Positions 49,222-58,075 of a stretch of DNA of 64,000 nt are shown piece after piece. Position numbers and translations under genes: made by a program. Each line of letters opens with the position of its first letter. The stretch's first letter is position 1. The notes beneath the pieces are model-generated. The model ran no database searches, was not told the origin of the DNA, and was given only the letters and a program-made list of their open reading frames with translations. Origin of the DNA: an uncultured Bacteroidales bacterium (GTDB lineage Bacteria; Bacteroidota; Bacteroidia; Bacteroidales; Paludibacteraceae); NCBI GenBank assembly GCA_946614295.1, contig CAMOGT010000005.1:1-64000 (forward strand), in the 5' to 3' direction.

Positions 49222-50892
49222 ATGAAAAGAATTTTCACTTTGTGTGCATGCGTATTCTTCGCTATTGCCACTATGCATGCCCAGCTTTGGCTGGAGGAGA
49301 ATTTCAATTACCCGGACGGCAATCTGGAACAAGTAGGCAACGACTCACTTGTAGTGGGCAAATGGATGCCATCTCTCAAGCCAGCCGACTCATTAGGAGT
49401 TTCTCCGGTTGTAGTAAACCGCAATCTGACTTACCCGGGTTATATTGCTTCGGGCAAAGGCAAAGTGGCGGTGCTGGATGCAGCGGTGGGCGATGATGCC
49501 ACTACCCAGCGTATCAGTGTCTATTATTTGGATACGCTCGGTGCACGTGACACCGTTTCGATGTATGCGGCGTTCCTGATGAAACCGCTTTCCGCGAAAA
49601 ACACCGCCGGTCGCGACCTCGCGATCTGGGAAGGGTCGGTCGGCAGTTCCATGTGTCGTGGACGTCTGTTTATGGCGAAGGACGGTTCTGGCGTTAAGAT
49701 TGGTGTGACGAAGAATAGCAGTAGCGTTACTACCTGGTCGCAAGTCGTGGCATTGGAGAGCACTAACCTTATTGTCATGAAATACGAGGTGGTAGAGGGC
49801 GCAAGCAATGATGTTATCAAAGTGTGGCTCAATCCTTCTCTTGCGAAGTCTGAGAGCGAACAGACGCCTCTTGTCTCTTCTGACAACGCGACCGATATGT
49901 TAGTCAAAGGTTTTGGTTTGCGTCAACGCGGTAACGGAGCAGAGATAGGTGGTTTACGCATTGGCACTACTTGGGCGGATGTTGTTAAGACCGATGGTTC
50001 AGATATTCCTGATGATCCGGACCAGCCGACAGATGCAGATGTTTACCTTGTAGAGAACTTTAAGTATGAAGCAGGTAGTGCTATCGAAGGTCAAGGAAGT
50101 TGGGTTGTAAGTACCGCAACGGCAGATCAAGGTGGTAAGAGTCCGAAAGTAGCTGCTACATCGTTGAGTTATGCAGGTTACGGCGCAGCGGAAGGAGGAG
50201 CATTGGCTTTGGATAGTACGGCACAAGAGATAAGCGGAGACTCAAAACGTAATACGGTTGTACCGTTTGCTAGTGGTAAATTAAATGAGGAAGACGTGGT
50301 TTATACTGCATTCCTGGTTAACCTCAGCGAGATGAACAGCACTTCCGGTAAGGAGATGTTCACTTATCTGAAACAAGGAGCTTCTGATGGTGCTAATACC
50401 ACTATGCGTGGGCGTGTGGTAGTTAAGATTGAGTCAGGACAGAAATCGTTTGGTATCAAAAAGAACTCACAGACTATCGAAACATGGTCGGCTGCCACAC
50501 CAAAAGATGAAACAGCACTGTTGGTTGTTAAATATATCAATAAGAGCACCTCGAGTAGTAATACCGCCGATGAGTTCTATCTCTTTGTCAATCCAGATCC
50601 GTCGAAGACAGAGGCAGAGAACAGTGCCGTTATGTTACCGGCAGCAGGTAATGATGCGGACGGAGGTGCTGATTTACGTCATTTATGCTTCCGCCAGATG
50701 AAACTCAATGCTACTATTGATGGCATTCGAGTGGCTAAGACATGGGCTAAAGCGCTCAATTATCAAGCATCGCAAGGAATAGAGGATGTACAGGAAAATG
50801 CCGTGCAAGGCACTAAAATCTTGCGCGACGGACAATTGTTCATTCTACGAGGCGATAAGGTTTATACCGTAATAGGTATGATGGTAAAATAG
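49222..50892 (+). CDS. secreted protein with two concanavalin-like modules and sorting-like motif
   Basis: The 556-residue protein has a signal peptide (cleaved near MHAQ, residue 20), then two copies of the module seen in neighbours: about residues 24-265 (starts ENFNYPDGNLEQVG, ends GLRIGTTWADVVKT) and about 278-520 (starts ENFKYEAGSAIEGQG, ends GIRVAKTWAKALNY). It ends KILRDGQLFILRGDKVYTVI plus GMMVK. No catalytic residues are recognised. It is probably a surface or secreted binding protein for alginate or a related polymer, by context. Confidence 0.8.
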   Translation: MKRIFTLCACVFFAIATMHAQLWLEENFNYPDGNLEQVGNDSLVVGKWMPSLKPADSLGVSPVVVNRNLTYPGYIASGKGKVAVLDAAVGDDATTQRISVYYLDTLGARDTVSMYAAFLMKPLSAKNTAGRDLAIWEGSVGSSMCRGRLFMAKDGSGVKIGVTKNSSSVTTWSQVVALESTNLIVMKYEVVEGASNDVIKVWLNPSLAKSESEQTPLVSSDNATDMLVKGFGLRQRGNGAEIGGLRIGTTWADVVKTDGSDIPDDPDQPTDADVYLVENFKYEAGSAIEGQGSWVVSTATADQGGKSPKVAATSLSYAGYGAAEGGALALDSTAQEISGDSKRNTVVPFASGKLNEEDVVYTAFLVNLSEMNSTSGKEMFTYLKQGASDGANTTMRGRVVVKIESGQKSFGIKKNSQTIETWSAATPKDETALLVVKYINKSTSSSNTADEFYLFVNPDPSKTEAENSAVMLPAAGNDADGGADLRHLCFRQMKLNATIDGIRVAKTWAKALNYQASQGIEDVQENAVQGTKILRDGQLFILRGDKVYTVIGMMVK

Positions 50893-50938
50893 CCAACAAA
50901 CAATAAAATTCATTATTAACACTTAATAATAAAGTATT

Positions 50939-51862
50939 ATGAAAAAACATTTATTTTTAGTGGCTGCATTGGCAGCAGGAATGGCAGTTCATGCCGAAGT
51001 AAAATTGACGGAGACCTTCGATTACACGGCAGGCAATGCTATCGGGACAGTGGAAGGCTGGAAAACCAGTGGCGATTTGACCGACGGTGAGGGTCGTATT
51101 GTGAGCGAAAAGGTTCTTACCTATTCCAATTCCGGCGGTGAGTATATTCTCTCCGGTGAGGGCAAGTCTCTGAAACATAGTTATAAAAGCAATAAGACCG
51201 GAAGTGCAAACGGTCAGCAGTACATGTCTTCCCGTGCTTTCGATAAAGTAACGGACGTAGTGTATCTGAGTTATATCTATATGCCGGACGGCAAGCAAGA
51301 CCAATCCAATGGCGAACTATTAGGACTGACATCCGGCGACACCAATCCTACTGCCCGTCCTTGGACAGGAAAGGTGAATGATGCTACCAAAGCTACTCAT
51401 TACCGTTTTGGTTTGACCATGCGTTCCGGTACGAGTGCAGATATTGTTTGGGATACCAAACCTCAATCTATTGAAGATACCGTGCTTCTGGTTTTGAAAT
51501 TCCAAATCACTAAGACCGATACCATCGCTTCGTTGTTTATCAATCCAACTATCGGAACCACGGAAGAGCCTGCTGCTGATATAACCGATAACAAAGGTGC
51601 CGGCCGCGACAAGATAGACAATATCATGTTCCGTAACCAAGGTGCCAGCAAGTCCAATTATTATATCGGCGGTGTGCGCGTATCCACCACATGGGCTGAG
51701 GCTGTAGCCCCAAAAGCATCGGAGGAAGTGGAACCGGGAGAGACCACCGGTCTGGATGAGATCAATGCGGAGATGAAAGCACGCAAAGTGATAGTTGATG
51801 GTCAGATGCTTATTGAGCGGAACGGCGAGTTCTTCGATATGACGGGTGCCAAACTGCAATAA
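50939..51862 (+). CDS. secreted single-module concanavalin-like protein with sorting-like motif
   Basis: The 307-residue protein consists of a signal peptide (residues 1-19, ending VHA), one module (about 22-270; starts ETFDYTAGNAIGTVEGW, ends GVRVSTTWAEAVAP) and the C-terminal motif KVIVDGQMLIERNGEFFDMT plus GAKLQ. It is the simplest member of the module family and defines its limits. The stop overlaps the next start as TAATG, which suggests coupled translation with the PL6 lyase. Confidence 0.8.
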   Translation: MKKHLFLVAALAAGMAVHAEVKLTETFDYTAGNAIGTVEGWKTSGDLTDGEGRIVSEKVLTYSNSGGEYILSGEGKSLKHSYKSNKTGSANGQQYMSSRAFDKVTDVVYLSYIYMPDGKQDQSNGELLGLTSGDTNPTARPWTGKVNDATKATHYRFGLTMRSGTSADIVWDTKPQSIEDTVLLVLKFQITKTDTIASLFINPTIGTTEEPAADITDNKGAGRDKIDNIMFRNQGASKSNYYIGGVRVSTTWAEAVAPKASEEVEPGETTGLDEINAEMKARKVIVDGQMLIERNGEFFDMTGAKLQ

Positions 51863-53316
51863 TGATGCAACAGTCCCACAGGCATATACTAACCATGATT
51901 TTTGTCCTGCTGTCCGGTATGGCAGGACAAGTCATGGCGCGTACCATCCCTGTATCGTCCGCGGGCTCCATCAACAAGACATGGTCCGCGGGCGATACTC
52001 TGGTATTGGTCAACGGGACATATACCAACCAAACGATTGTATTACAAGGAACAGGAACGGCTGCGCAACCGATAGTGCTACGCGCAGCCACAGGCGGTGA
52101 GGTGTATTTAGGAGGTTCCAGCACAATCAGTATCAAAGGCGCATACATAGAGGTGAACGGAATCCGTTTCAGCGGCAGCTATACCGGCAAGACGCACGTG
52201 GTGCAGTTTGAGAGCACGGCGTCCCATTGTCGGCTGACGGAGTGCGCCATAGAGAGTTATAATCCTGCGGACGAGAGCAAGGATTACAAATGGGTTTCTC
52301 TCAAAGGCCAAGGCAACCGCGTAGATCATTGCTATTTTAGCGGGAAGACGAATATAGGAACCTTGTTAGTGGTGTGGCTCGAAGAGAATGTCATCCCCAA
52401 ACATCGCATTGACCATAATTATTTCGGTACGCGCGTAGCGAATACCGATGGTGACGGCAAGGCACTGAACGGACAGGAGATCATCCGTATCGGCGACAGC
52501 GGTACCAGTATGCAGGAAGCTCAATGTATCGTCGAAAGCAATTATTTTGAGCATTGCGACGGCGAGATAGAAATGATCTCCAATAAATCATGCGGTAATA
52601 TCTACCGCGAGAACACCTTTTATGCCTGTTCCGGTACCCTTACTTTCCGTCACGGCAACGGCTGTACAGCGGAGAGTAATTATTTTTTCGGTGAGGGCGT
52701 AAATGCCAGCGGCGGCGTACGTATCATCGGAGAAAATCATGTGGTCAGAAACAATTATTTCCAAGACCTGACGGGCAATAATTTCCGTGCCGCAGTGAGT
52801 ATCATTCGCGGCAAGCCCAATTCGGCGTTGAATGAGTATTTCCAAGTGAAAAACGCCGAAGTGAACGGAAATATTTTTGTAAATTGCAAAGAGGCCATTT
52901 GTGTCAACTATCATTCTTCGAGCGAATGTAACCTATTGGCGCTGAATAGTACCATAACCAATAACACAGTCTATAACGATGCGTCGCACACGTCTTGCCG
53001 CGTGGTGACTCAGGCTGTTTCCGGGGGCAGTGTCAGTTGGAGCGGCAATACGTATAAAGCCGGCAAGTTCAGCGGATACACGGCATCGTCTCCGGCTTGG
53101 AGCAAGCAGAGCTCGATGGCGAGACCATCCGTGCCAACGGATATTCCCTCCGCGGACAACAGCGGTCCTTCCTGGCGCCATTTCTCTTCCCCCACGAGCA
53201 TCATAGCGCTCCCCGACAATCGTCCGGAAGCCCGCAAAGAGTTACGTGAGGGACATATATATATCCGCCTCGGCGAGCAACTATATGACTTGACGGGCCG
53301 AGCAATAAAAAACTAA
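51862..53316 (+). CDS. PL6-family alginate lyase with sorting-like motif
   Basis: PL6 enzymes are calcium-dependent right-handed beta-helix lyases that cut alginate (often MG or polyG). The 484-residue protein has a signal peptide (to VMA, about residue 26), repeated beta-helix turns, and the family active-site region: Glu235 and Glu237 (GEIE, calcium ligands), Lys242 (catalytic base candidate in ISNKSCGN) and Arg263 in TFRHGNG. It ends LREGHIYIRLGEQLYDLTGR plus AIKN, the C-terminal motif shared with other secreted proteins. It follows the module protein with overlapping stop and start. Confidence 0.9.
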   Translation: MMQQSHRHILTMIFVLLSGMAGQVMARTIPVSSAGSINKTWSAGDTLVLVNGTYTNQTIVLQGTGTAAQPIVLRAATGGEVYLGGSSTISIKGAYIEVNGIRFSGSYTGKTHVVQFESTASHCRLTECAIESYNPADESKDYKWVSLKGQGNRVDHCYFSGKTNIGTLLVVWLEENVIPKHRIDHNYFGTRVANTDGDGKALNGQEIIRIGDSGTSMQEAQCIVESNYFEHCDGEIEMISNKSCGNIYRENTFYACSGTLTFRHGNGCTAESNYFFGEGVNASGGVRIIGENHVVRNNYFQDLTGNNFRAAVSIIRGKPNSALNEYFQVKNAEVNGNIFVNCKEAICVNYHSSSECNLLALNSTITNNTVYNDASHTSCRVVTQAVSGGSVSWSGNTYKAGKFSGYTASSPAWSKQSSMARPSVPTDIPSADNSGPSWRHFSSPTSIIALPDNRPEARKELREGHIYIRLGEQLYDLTGRAIKN

Positions 53317-53344
53317 AATATTGTCATTTATACTTTATTACTCC

Positions 53345-56300
53345 ATGAGAAAAGCAATTCCAATTCTATCTGTGCTGTTCTTGTCAGCATCGCTTTATGC
53401 CGATGTGACAGTCACCGGAAGGGTGATCGACGAATTAGGAGAGCCGATGATCGGTGTGAATGTTCTCCTCGAAGGCACCAGTGTTGGCACCCTGACCAAT
53501 ATCGACGGTGAGTTTCTGCTCGAAGTGCCATCCGGTTCGTCCAAGTTACAGCTCTCGTTCATGGGTTACCAGACTCGCGAAGTGTTAGCTGGTAAAGGTC
53601 AGTTAGGCACCATTATGCTGGAAGAAATGGCTCAAAACATTGACGAGGTCGTGGTTGTGGGCTATGGTGTGCAGAAAAAATCCCACTTGACGGGTTCGGT
53701 GAGTAAGTACTCGGACGACCATCTGGGCGACCAAGCCGTGTCCCGTCTGGACCAGGCTTTGCAGGGCAAGATAGCAGGCGTGAACATCTCCAACGTGTCG
53801 TCCGAAGCCGGTTCGGCTCCCCAGGTACGCGTCCGCGGTATGGGGTCTATCTCGGCGAGCAACGAGCCTCTGATTGTGGTGGACGGCTATCCGATGAGCG
53901 ACGGGTTGAGTTTTATCGACATGAATGACGTGGAGTCCATCGAGGTGCTGAAAGACGCCGCTTCAGCGGCTATCTACGGTAGCCGGGGTGCTAACGGCGT
54001 TATCCTCATCACCACCAAGAGCGGCGACATCCAAAAGGCGAAATACAGCGTGAAAGTGTTTACGGGCTTCAAACAGGCCTACAAACTGCACGACCTGATG
54101 GATTCGCACGACTATGTGAATATGCTCTATCGCGAGCAGGAATTAGGAGGAGCTGGTCCGACGGAATCCGAGAGAGCCTGGCTATGTATCGACAACCACA
54201 CTGACTGGCAGCGCGAGGCTCTGCGTAGCGTAGCCAATATCACCAATGCTCAGTTCTCCGTGAGTGGCGGCAAGAAAGAGTGCAAATACTACATCTCGGG
54301 CAGTTACACGGGGGACGACGGTATTATGATCAACAGCCGGTATGACAAATTCAACGTGCGCGCCAAGGTGAATGCTACTCTCTCCAAGTATGTAGATATA
54401 GGCGTGAACATCACTCCGTCTTACACCAAGCGCGAGTCTCCCGCCACCAATTTCATTGATTTCTACCGCACTTACTCATGGCTTCCTGTGCGGCATACGG
54501 AATACACTGCCGCCATGACCGGTCAGCCTGTCGGGTCGTATGCACACGGGCGGCATTTCAACAATCTCGAATACACGGACAAAGACGGCAATACGTTCAC
54601 CGCGAGCCCCTGGGGAACGAACAATAACAACCCGCGGTGCGTCATGGACAACGAGAAACGCTATACAGAGGACTACCGTCTGAACACTTCTGCTTATATC
54701 AATATCAATATCTACAAGGGTCTTACCTTCCGTTCCCAAAACGGATTCTACGTACAATACAGAGACAACAACACCTATCACAATGCCAATGCAAAGAGCG
54801 ACGGCGATGCCAACTACGCTCTCTACACGAACCGTTTACGCATTGACCTGTTGACAGAAAACACGCTCAATTACAACGCCCAATGGGGCAAGCATGAGTT
54901 CGGCGCAATGGCCGGTTTTACAGCAAACAAGATTCGTCTACGCACCGCCGGCATCAAAGGAACTTCGTTCCCCACCGACTATATACCCACCATCAACGCA
55001 GCAACCGACATCGTCATCACCGAGAACGATGGTACGAGACGTACTTATACACTGGAGGAAGAGGAGCTGTTACTCTCCGTCCTCGCGCGTGTCAACTATA
55101 GTTATGCGGACAGATACCTGGCTTCAGTCAGTTTCCGAGCCGACGGATCATCCAAGTTCGGTCCCGAGAGACTATGGGGTTTCTTCCCCTCTGTTTCCAT
55201 CGGTTGGCGAATGAGTGAGGAAGAATGGCTAAAGGATCAAGAATGGTTAAACCAGCTCAAGATCCGCGGCTCTTGGGGAATTACAGGAAACAATGACATT
55301 CCCAATTATGCCGCCTATGACAAACTGAATGCTGCCAACTATACCTTTGGTACCGCCAACACCGTAGTACCCGGTTTAGCGAACACCGGTACAGTATTAG
55401 GCAATCGTCGTATATCTTGGGAGCAGACGAATGAGTTTGACGTAGGATTTGACATCAGCATGTTCAAGACCCGTGTGAACCTATCGGTTGATTATTACTA
55501 CTCGATTACCAGAAGTCTGCTGTTCCAACAGCCGGCATTGGCTATCACGGGTTATACCAACTACTGGAACAATATCGGCAAGGTTCGTAACCAAGGTGTC
55601 GAGATAGAACTGCATACCTATAACATCAAAAACAAAAAGTTCGAATGGCAGACACAGCTCAATCTCTCGACCAATAACAACCGTTTGCTCGAACTCGACG
55701 GCACTTCCGAAAGGCTGCTCAGCTACGGCGAGCGGAGCGAGGTGTATGCCGCACAGGTAGGCGGTCCGTCCATCCAGTACTACGGTTACCGGACCGATGG
55801 TATCTGGACCTCTCAGGAGGAGATAGACGCTTTCCTGAACGGCAGGAACGCAGCGGACGTCTTTCTGGTAGGCAAGACGGTTGTTCCGGGTACGCTGAAG
55901 GTGGTGGACAAAGACGGCAACGGCATTATTGATGCGTATGACCGCGATGTGCTCGGCACCCCGTTCCCTACTCTCACATGGGGAATGACCAATACCTTCA
56001 CATTCTACGGATTTGATGTATCGTTCATGCTGCAGGGCGTAGCCGGCGCAACGGTACTGAACGGCGACGGCTATTACCAAGAGACAAAGAAGATTAACAA
56101 GGCTTATACCACCAACCGATTTATCTTTCCCTCTCACCCTGGTGACGGCAAGACACCTACTTTTGCCAATGGTAACGGTATGGCCTGGGAGCTGACAGAC
56201 TACTTGCTTCAGAATGCTTCCTATGGCGCACTGAAGGATGTGACCATCGGTTATCGGTTCGACAAAAAGATGCTGAGACCGATCCGCCTGAACACTATCC

Positions 56301-56476
56301 GTCTCTATTTCTCGGCGCAGAACTTAGCGTACGTATGGGGCAAGAGTTACAAGGGAATCAACCCGGAGGCACGCTATACCTCCAACCAATACTCATCCCC
56401 GCTGGTAGATGGTTATCAGCGCGGCGGTTTCCCCATCCAACGCACCTATACGTTCGGTGTGGAGATAGGATTTTGA
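53345..56476 (+). CDS. SusC-family TonB-linked transporter, alginate locus
   Basis: Start set at 53345 (MRKAIPILSVLF), 1,043 residues. Signal peptide ending SLYA, carboxypeptidase-regulatory-like domain (VTGRVIDELGEPMIGVNVLL), linker IDEVVVVGYGVQKKSHLTGS, plug with VRVRGMGSISASNEPLIVVD and DAASAAIYGSRGANGVI, and beta-barrel ending TYTFGVEIGF. It likely imports alginate oligosaccharides made by the PL6 lyases. It is unusual in that several secreted-protein genes precede SusC in the operon. Confidence 0.94.
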   Translation: MRKAIPILSVLFLSASLYADVTVTGRVIDELGEPMIGVNVLLEGTSVGTLTNIDGEFLLEVPSGSSKLQLSFMGYQTREVLAGKGQLGTIMLEEMAQNIDEVVVVGYGVQKKSHLTGSVSKYSDDHLGDQAVSRLDQALQGKIAGVNISNVSSEAGSAPQVRVRGMGSISASNEPLIVVDGYPMSDGLSFIDMNDVESIEVLKDAASAAIYGSRGANGVILITTKSGDIQKAKYSVKVFTGFKQAYKLHDLMDSHDYVNMLYREQELGGAGPTESERAWLCIDNHTDWQREALRSVANITNAQFSVSGGKKECKYYISGSYTGDDGIMINSRYDKFNVRAKVNATLSKYVDIGVNITPSYTKRESPATNFIDFYRTYSWLPVRHTEYTAAMTGQPVGSYAHGRHFNNLEYTDKDGNTFTASPWGTNNNNPRCVMDNEKRYTEDYRLNTSAYININIYKGLTFRSQNGFYVQYRDNNTYHNANAKSDGDANYALYTNRLRIDLLTENTLNYNAQWGKHEFGAMAGFTANKIRLRTAGIKGTSFPTDYIPTINAATDIVITENDGTRRTYTLEEEELLLSVLARVNYSYADRYLASVSFRADGSSKFGPERLWGFFPSVSIGWRMSEEEWLKDQEWLNQLKIRGSWGITGNNDIPNYAAYDKLNAANYTFGTANTVVPGLANTGTVLGNRRISWEQTNEFDVGFDISMFKTRVNLSVDYYYSITRSLLFQQPALAITGYTNYWNNIGKVRNQGVEIELHTYNIKNKKFEWQTQLNLSTNNNRLLELDGTSERLLSYGERSEVYAAQVGGPSIQYYGYRTDGIWTSQEEIDAFLNGRNAADVFLVGKTVVPGTLKVVDKDGNGIIDAYDRDVLGTPFPTLTWGMTNTFTFYGFDVSFMLQGVAGATVLNGDGYYQETKKINKAYTTNRFIFPSHPGDGKTPTFANGNGMAWELTDYLLQNASYGALKDVTIGYRFDKKMLRPIRLNTIRLYFSAQNLAYVWGKSYKGINPEARYTSNQYSSPLVDGYQRGGFPIQRTYTFGVEIGF

Positions 56477-56531
56477 TAATTGACAATTGATAATTATCGA
56501 GGTCACGAGATCACGAAAAAAAGAAAAAAAT
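56473..56531. repeat. spacer repeat before alginate SusD (copy 1)
   Basis: TTGATAATTGACAATTGATA followed by ATTATCGAGGTCACGAGATC and ACGAAAAAAAGAAAAAA. The same two blocks recur before the IPT/TIG gene at 57,994-58,075, where the ATTGATA part is expanded. Confidence 0.75.
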
Positions 56532-57998
56532 ATGAAAAAGCATTTTTTGTACATAGTACTTTGTCCCTTATGCCTTTTGCTGGCGGGGTGCGATTTGAAG
56601 ATGCAACCCATCTCAGAAATAGGCGACGGTAATTTTTACCAGACGCAGGAGGAAATCAATTCAGCCGTAGTGGCCTGTTATAACGGTCTGCAGGCACCGA
56701 TGCGGTATGAGTGGATGCTGACCGAATTGCGGTCCGACAACTCCCGTTTGCAGTCCTCCGTAACCACCTCTACGGACCGCACGATGCAACTCGATTTTGA
56801 CCAGTCGCGTGTGTCGGCGACCAGTGAGCACGTCTATAATTACTGGAAAGCGGTGTATCATAATATTGCTCGGTGCAACGTGGTTCTGATGCACAGTGAG
56901 GTCGTCAAAGACGCAACGCTCCGTGCCCAATATGAGGCGGAAGCCCGTTTCATCCGCGGGTACCACTATTTCAATTTAGTGCGTCTGTTCGGTCCGGTGT
57001 TCATTGTGGACAAACGGCTGGATGCTGTGTCGGCGCTCAACTACGAACGCTCCACAGTGGAAGAGGTTTATGATTTCTTGACTGCCGACCTGCTCTTCGC
57101 TATCGACCATCTGCCGTCCGCTTATCCCGAGAACGAGAAAGGACGTCTGACCTCCTGGGCTGCCAAAGCACTGCTTGCTAAGGTTCGCATGACACGCGGT
57201 CTATACGACACGGAGACCCGCGATCTGCTCAAAGATATCATTGAGCATGGAGGATTCAGCCCGCAACCTACCTATGCAGCTGTTTTTGATATCAATAACG
57301 AGCTGAATGATGAAATCATTTTTGCTATCCGTTATACCTCCGGAGGTATCGGCTTAGGCTCGCCTTTCGGCAATTGGTTCGCCCCCTTGCAAAGCGGTGC
57401 AGCCGTCATTAACGGCGGCGGAAGCGGTTATAATTATCCTACGGACGACCTGGTGTCCTGCTATTCATCCGCTGATACGCGCAAGGATGTTACGCTGGCG
57501 TTGGATTATACCGACGACCAGGGCAAGGTGGTGGACCGGAGGTATGTGAAGAAATACCTTTCGCCGGTTATACTCAAAGAAGACGGCGACAAGGACTGGC
57601 CGGTTCTCCGTTACGCCGATGTCCTGTTGCTGTACGCAGAGGTGCTCAACGAAATAGAAGGTCCAGCATCCGCCCTGCCATATATCAACCGCACCCGCCA
57701 ACGTGCCGGTCTAAGCGAGCTCACAATGACCGATGTAACCAACAAACACCAAATGCGTATGGCAATTGAGAAAGAGAGACGACTGGAACTAGCGTTTGAG
57801 AACCAACGGTGGTTTGATTTGATCCGCACAGGACGGGTGATAGAAGTGATGCAGGAGCATTGGGCTACCGAGACCTACTATGCCAATATCATTACCGAGA
57901 CCGGACCGATTGTGCTGACGGAGAATCTGATTCTATTGCCTATCCCGCAAAAAGAGATAGATATCAACCAGGCCATCACACAGAATGTGGGATATTGA
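56532..57998 (+). CDS. SusD-family lipoprotein, alginate locus
   Basis: Start set at 56532 (MKKHFLYIVLCPLC), since the upstream in-frame codons lie in the repeat; 488 residues. Lipobox LLAGC (about Cys20) is followed by DLKMQPISEIGDGNFYQTQ, the core segment RFIRGYHYFNLVRLFGPV and the C-terminal YADVLLLYAEVLNEIEG and EKERRLELAFENQRWFDL. It partners SusC 55 bases upstream and presents alginate oligosaccharides. The signal-peptide core is encoded by the TTTGTAC-type repeat. Confidence 0.93.
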   Translation: MKKHFLYIVLCPLCLLLAGCDLKMQPISEIGDGNFYQTQEEINSAVVACYNGLQAPMRYEWMLTELRSDNSRLQSSVTTSTDRTMQLDFDQSRVSATSEHVYNYWKAVYHNIARCNVVLMHSEVVKDATLRAQYEAEARFIRGYHYFNLVRLFGPVFIVDKRLDAVSALNYERSTVEEVYDFLTADLLFAIDHLPSAYPENEKGRLTSWAAKALLAKVRMTRGLYDTETRDLLKDIIEHGGFSPQPTYAAVFDINNELNDEIIFAIRYTSGGIGLGSPFGNWFAPLQSGAAVINGGGSGYNYPTDDLVSCYSSADTRKDVTLALDYTDDQGKVVDRRYVKKYLSPVILKEDGDKDWPVLRYADVLLLYAEVLNEIEGPASALPYINRTRQRAGLSELTMTDVTNKHQMRMAIEKERRLELAFENQRWFDLIRTGRVIEVMQEHWATETYYANIITETGPIVLTENLILLPIPQKEIDINQAITQNVGY

Positions 57999-58075
57999 TA
58001 ATTGACAATTGATAATTGATAATTGAATTGGTAATTATCGAGATCACGAGATCACGAAAAAAAGAAAAAAGAATT
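57994..58075. repeat. spacer repeat before the IPT/TIG lipoprotein gene (copy 2)
   Basis: Same blocks as at 56,473-56,531: ATTGATAATTGACAATTGAT, then extra ATTGATA units, then ATTATCGAGATCACGAGATC and ACGAAAAAAAGAAAAAA. One base differs in the GAGATC/GAGGTC block. Confidence 0.75.
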
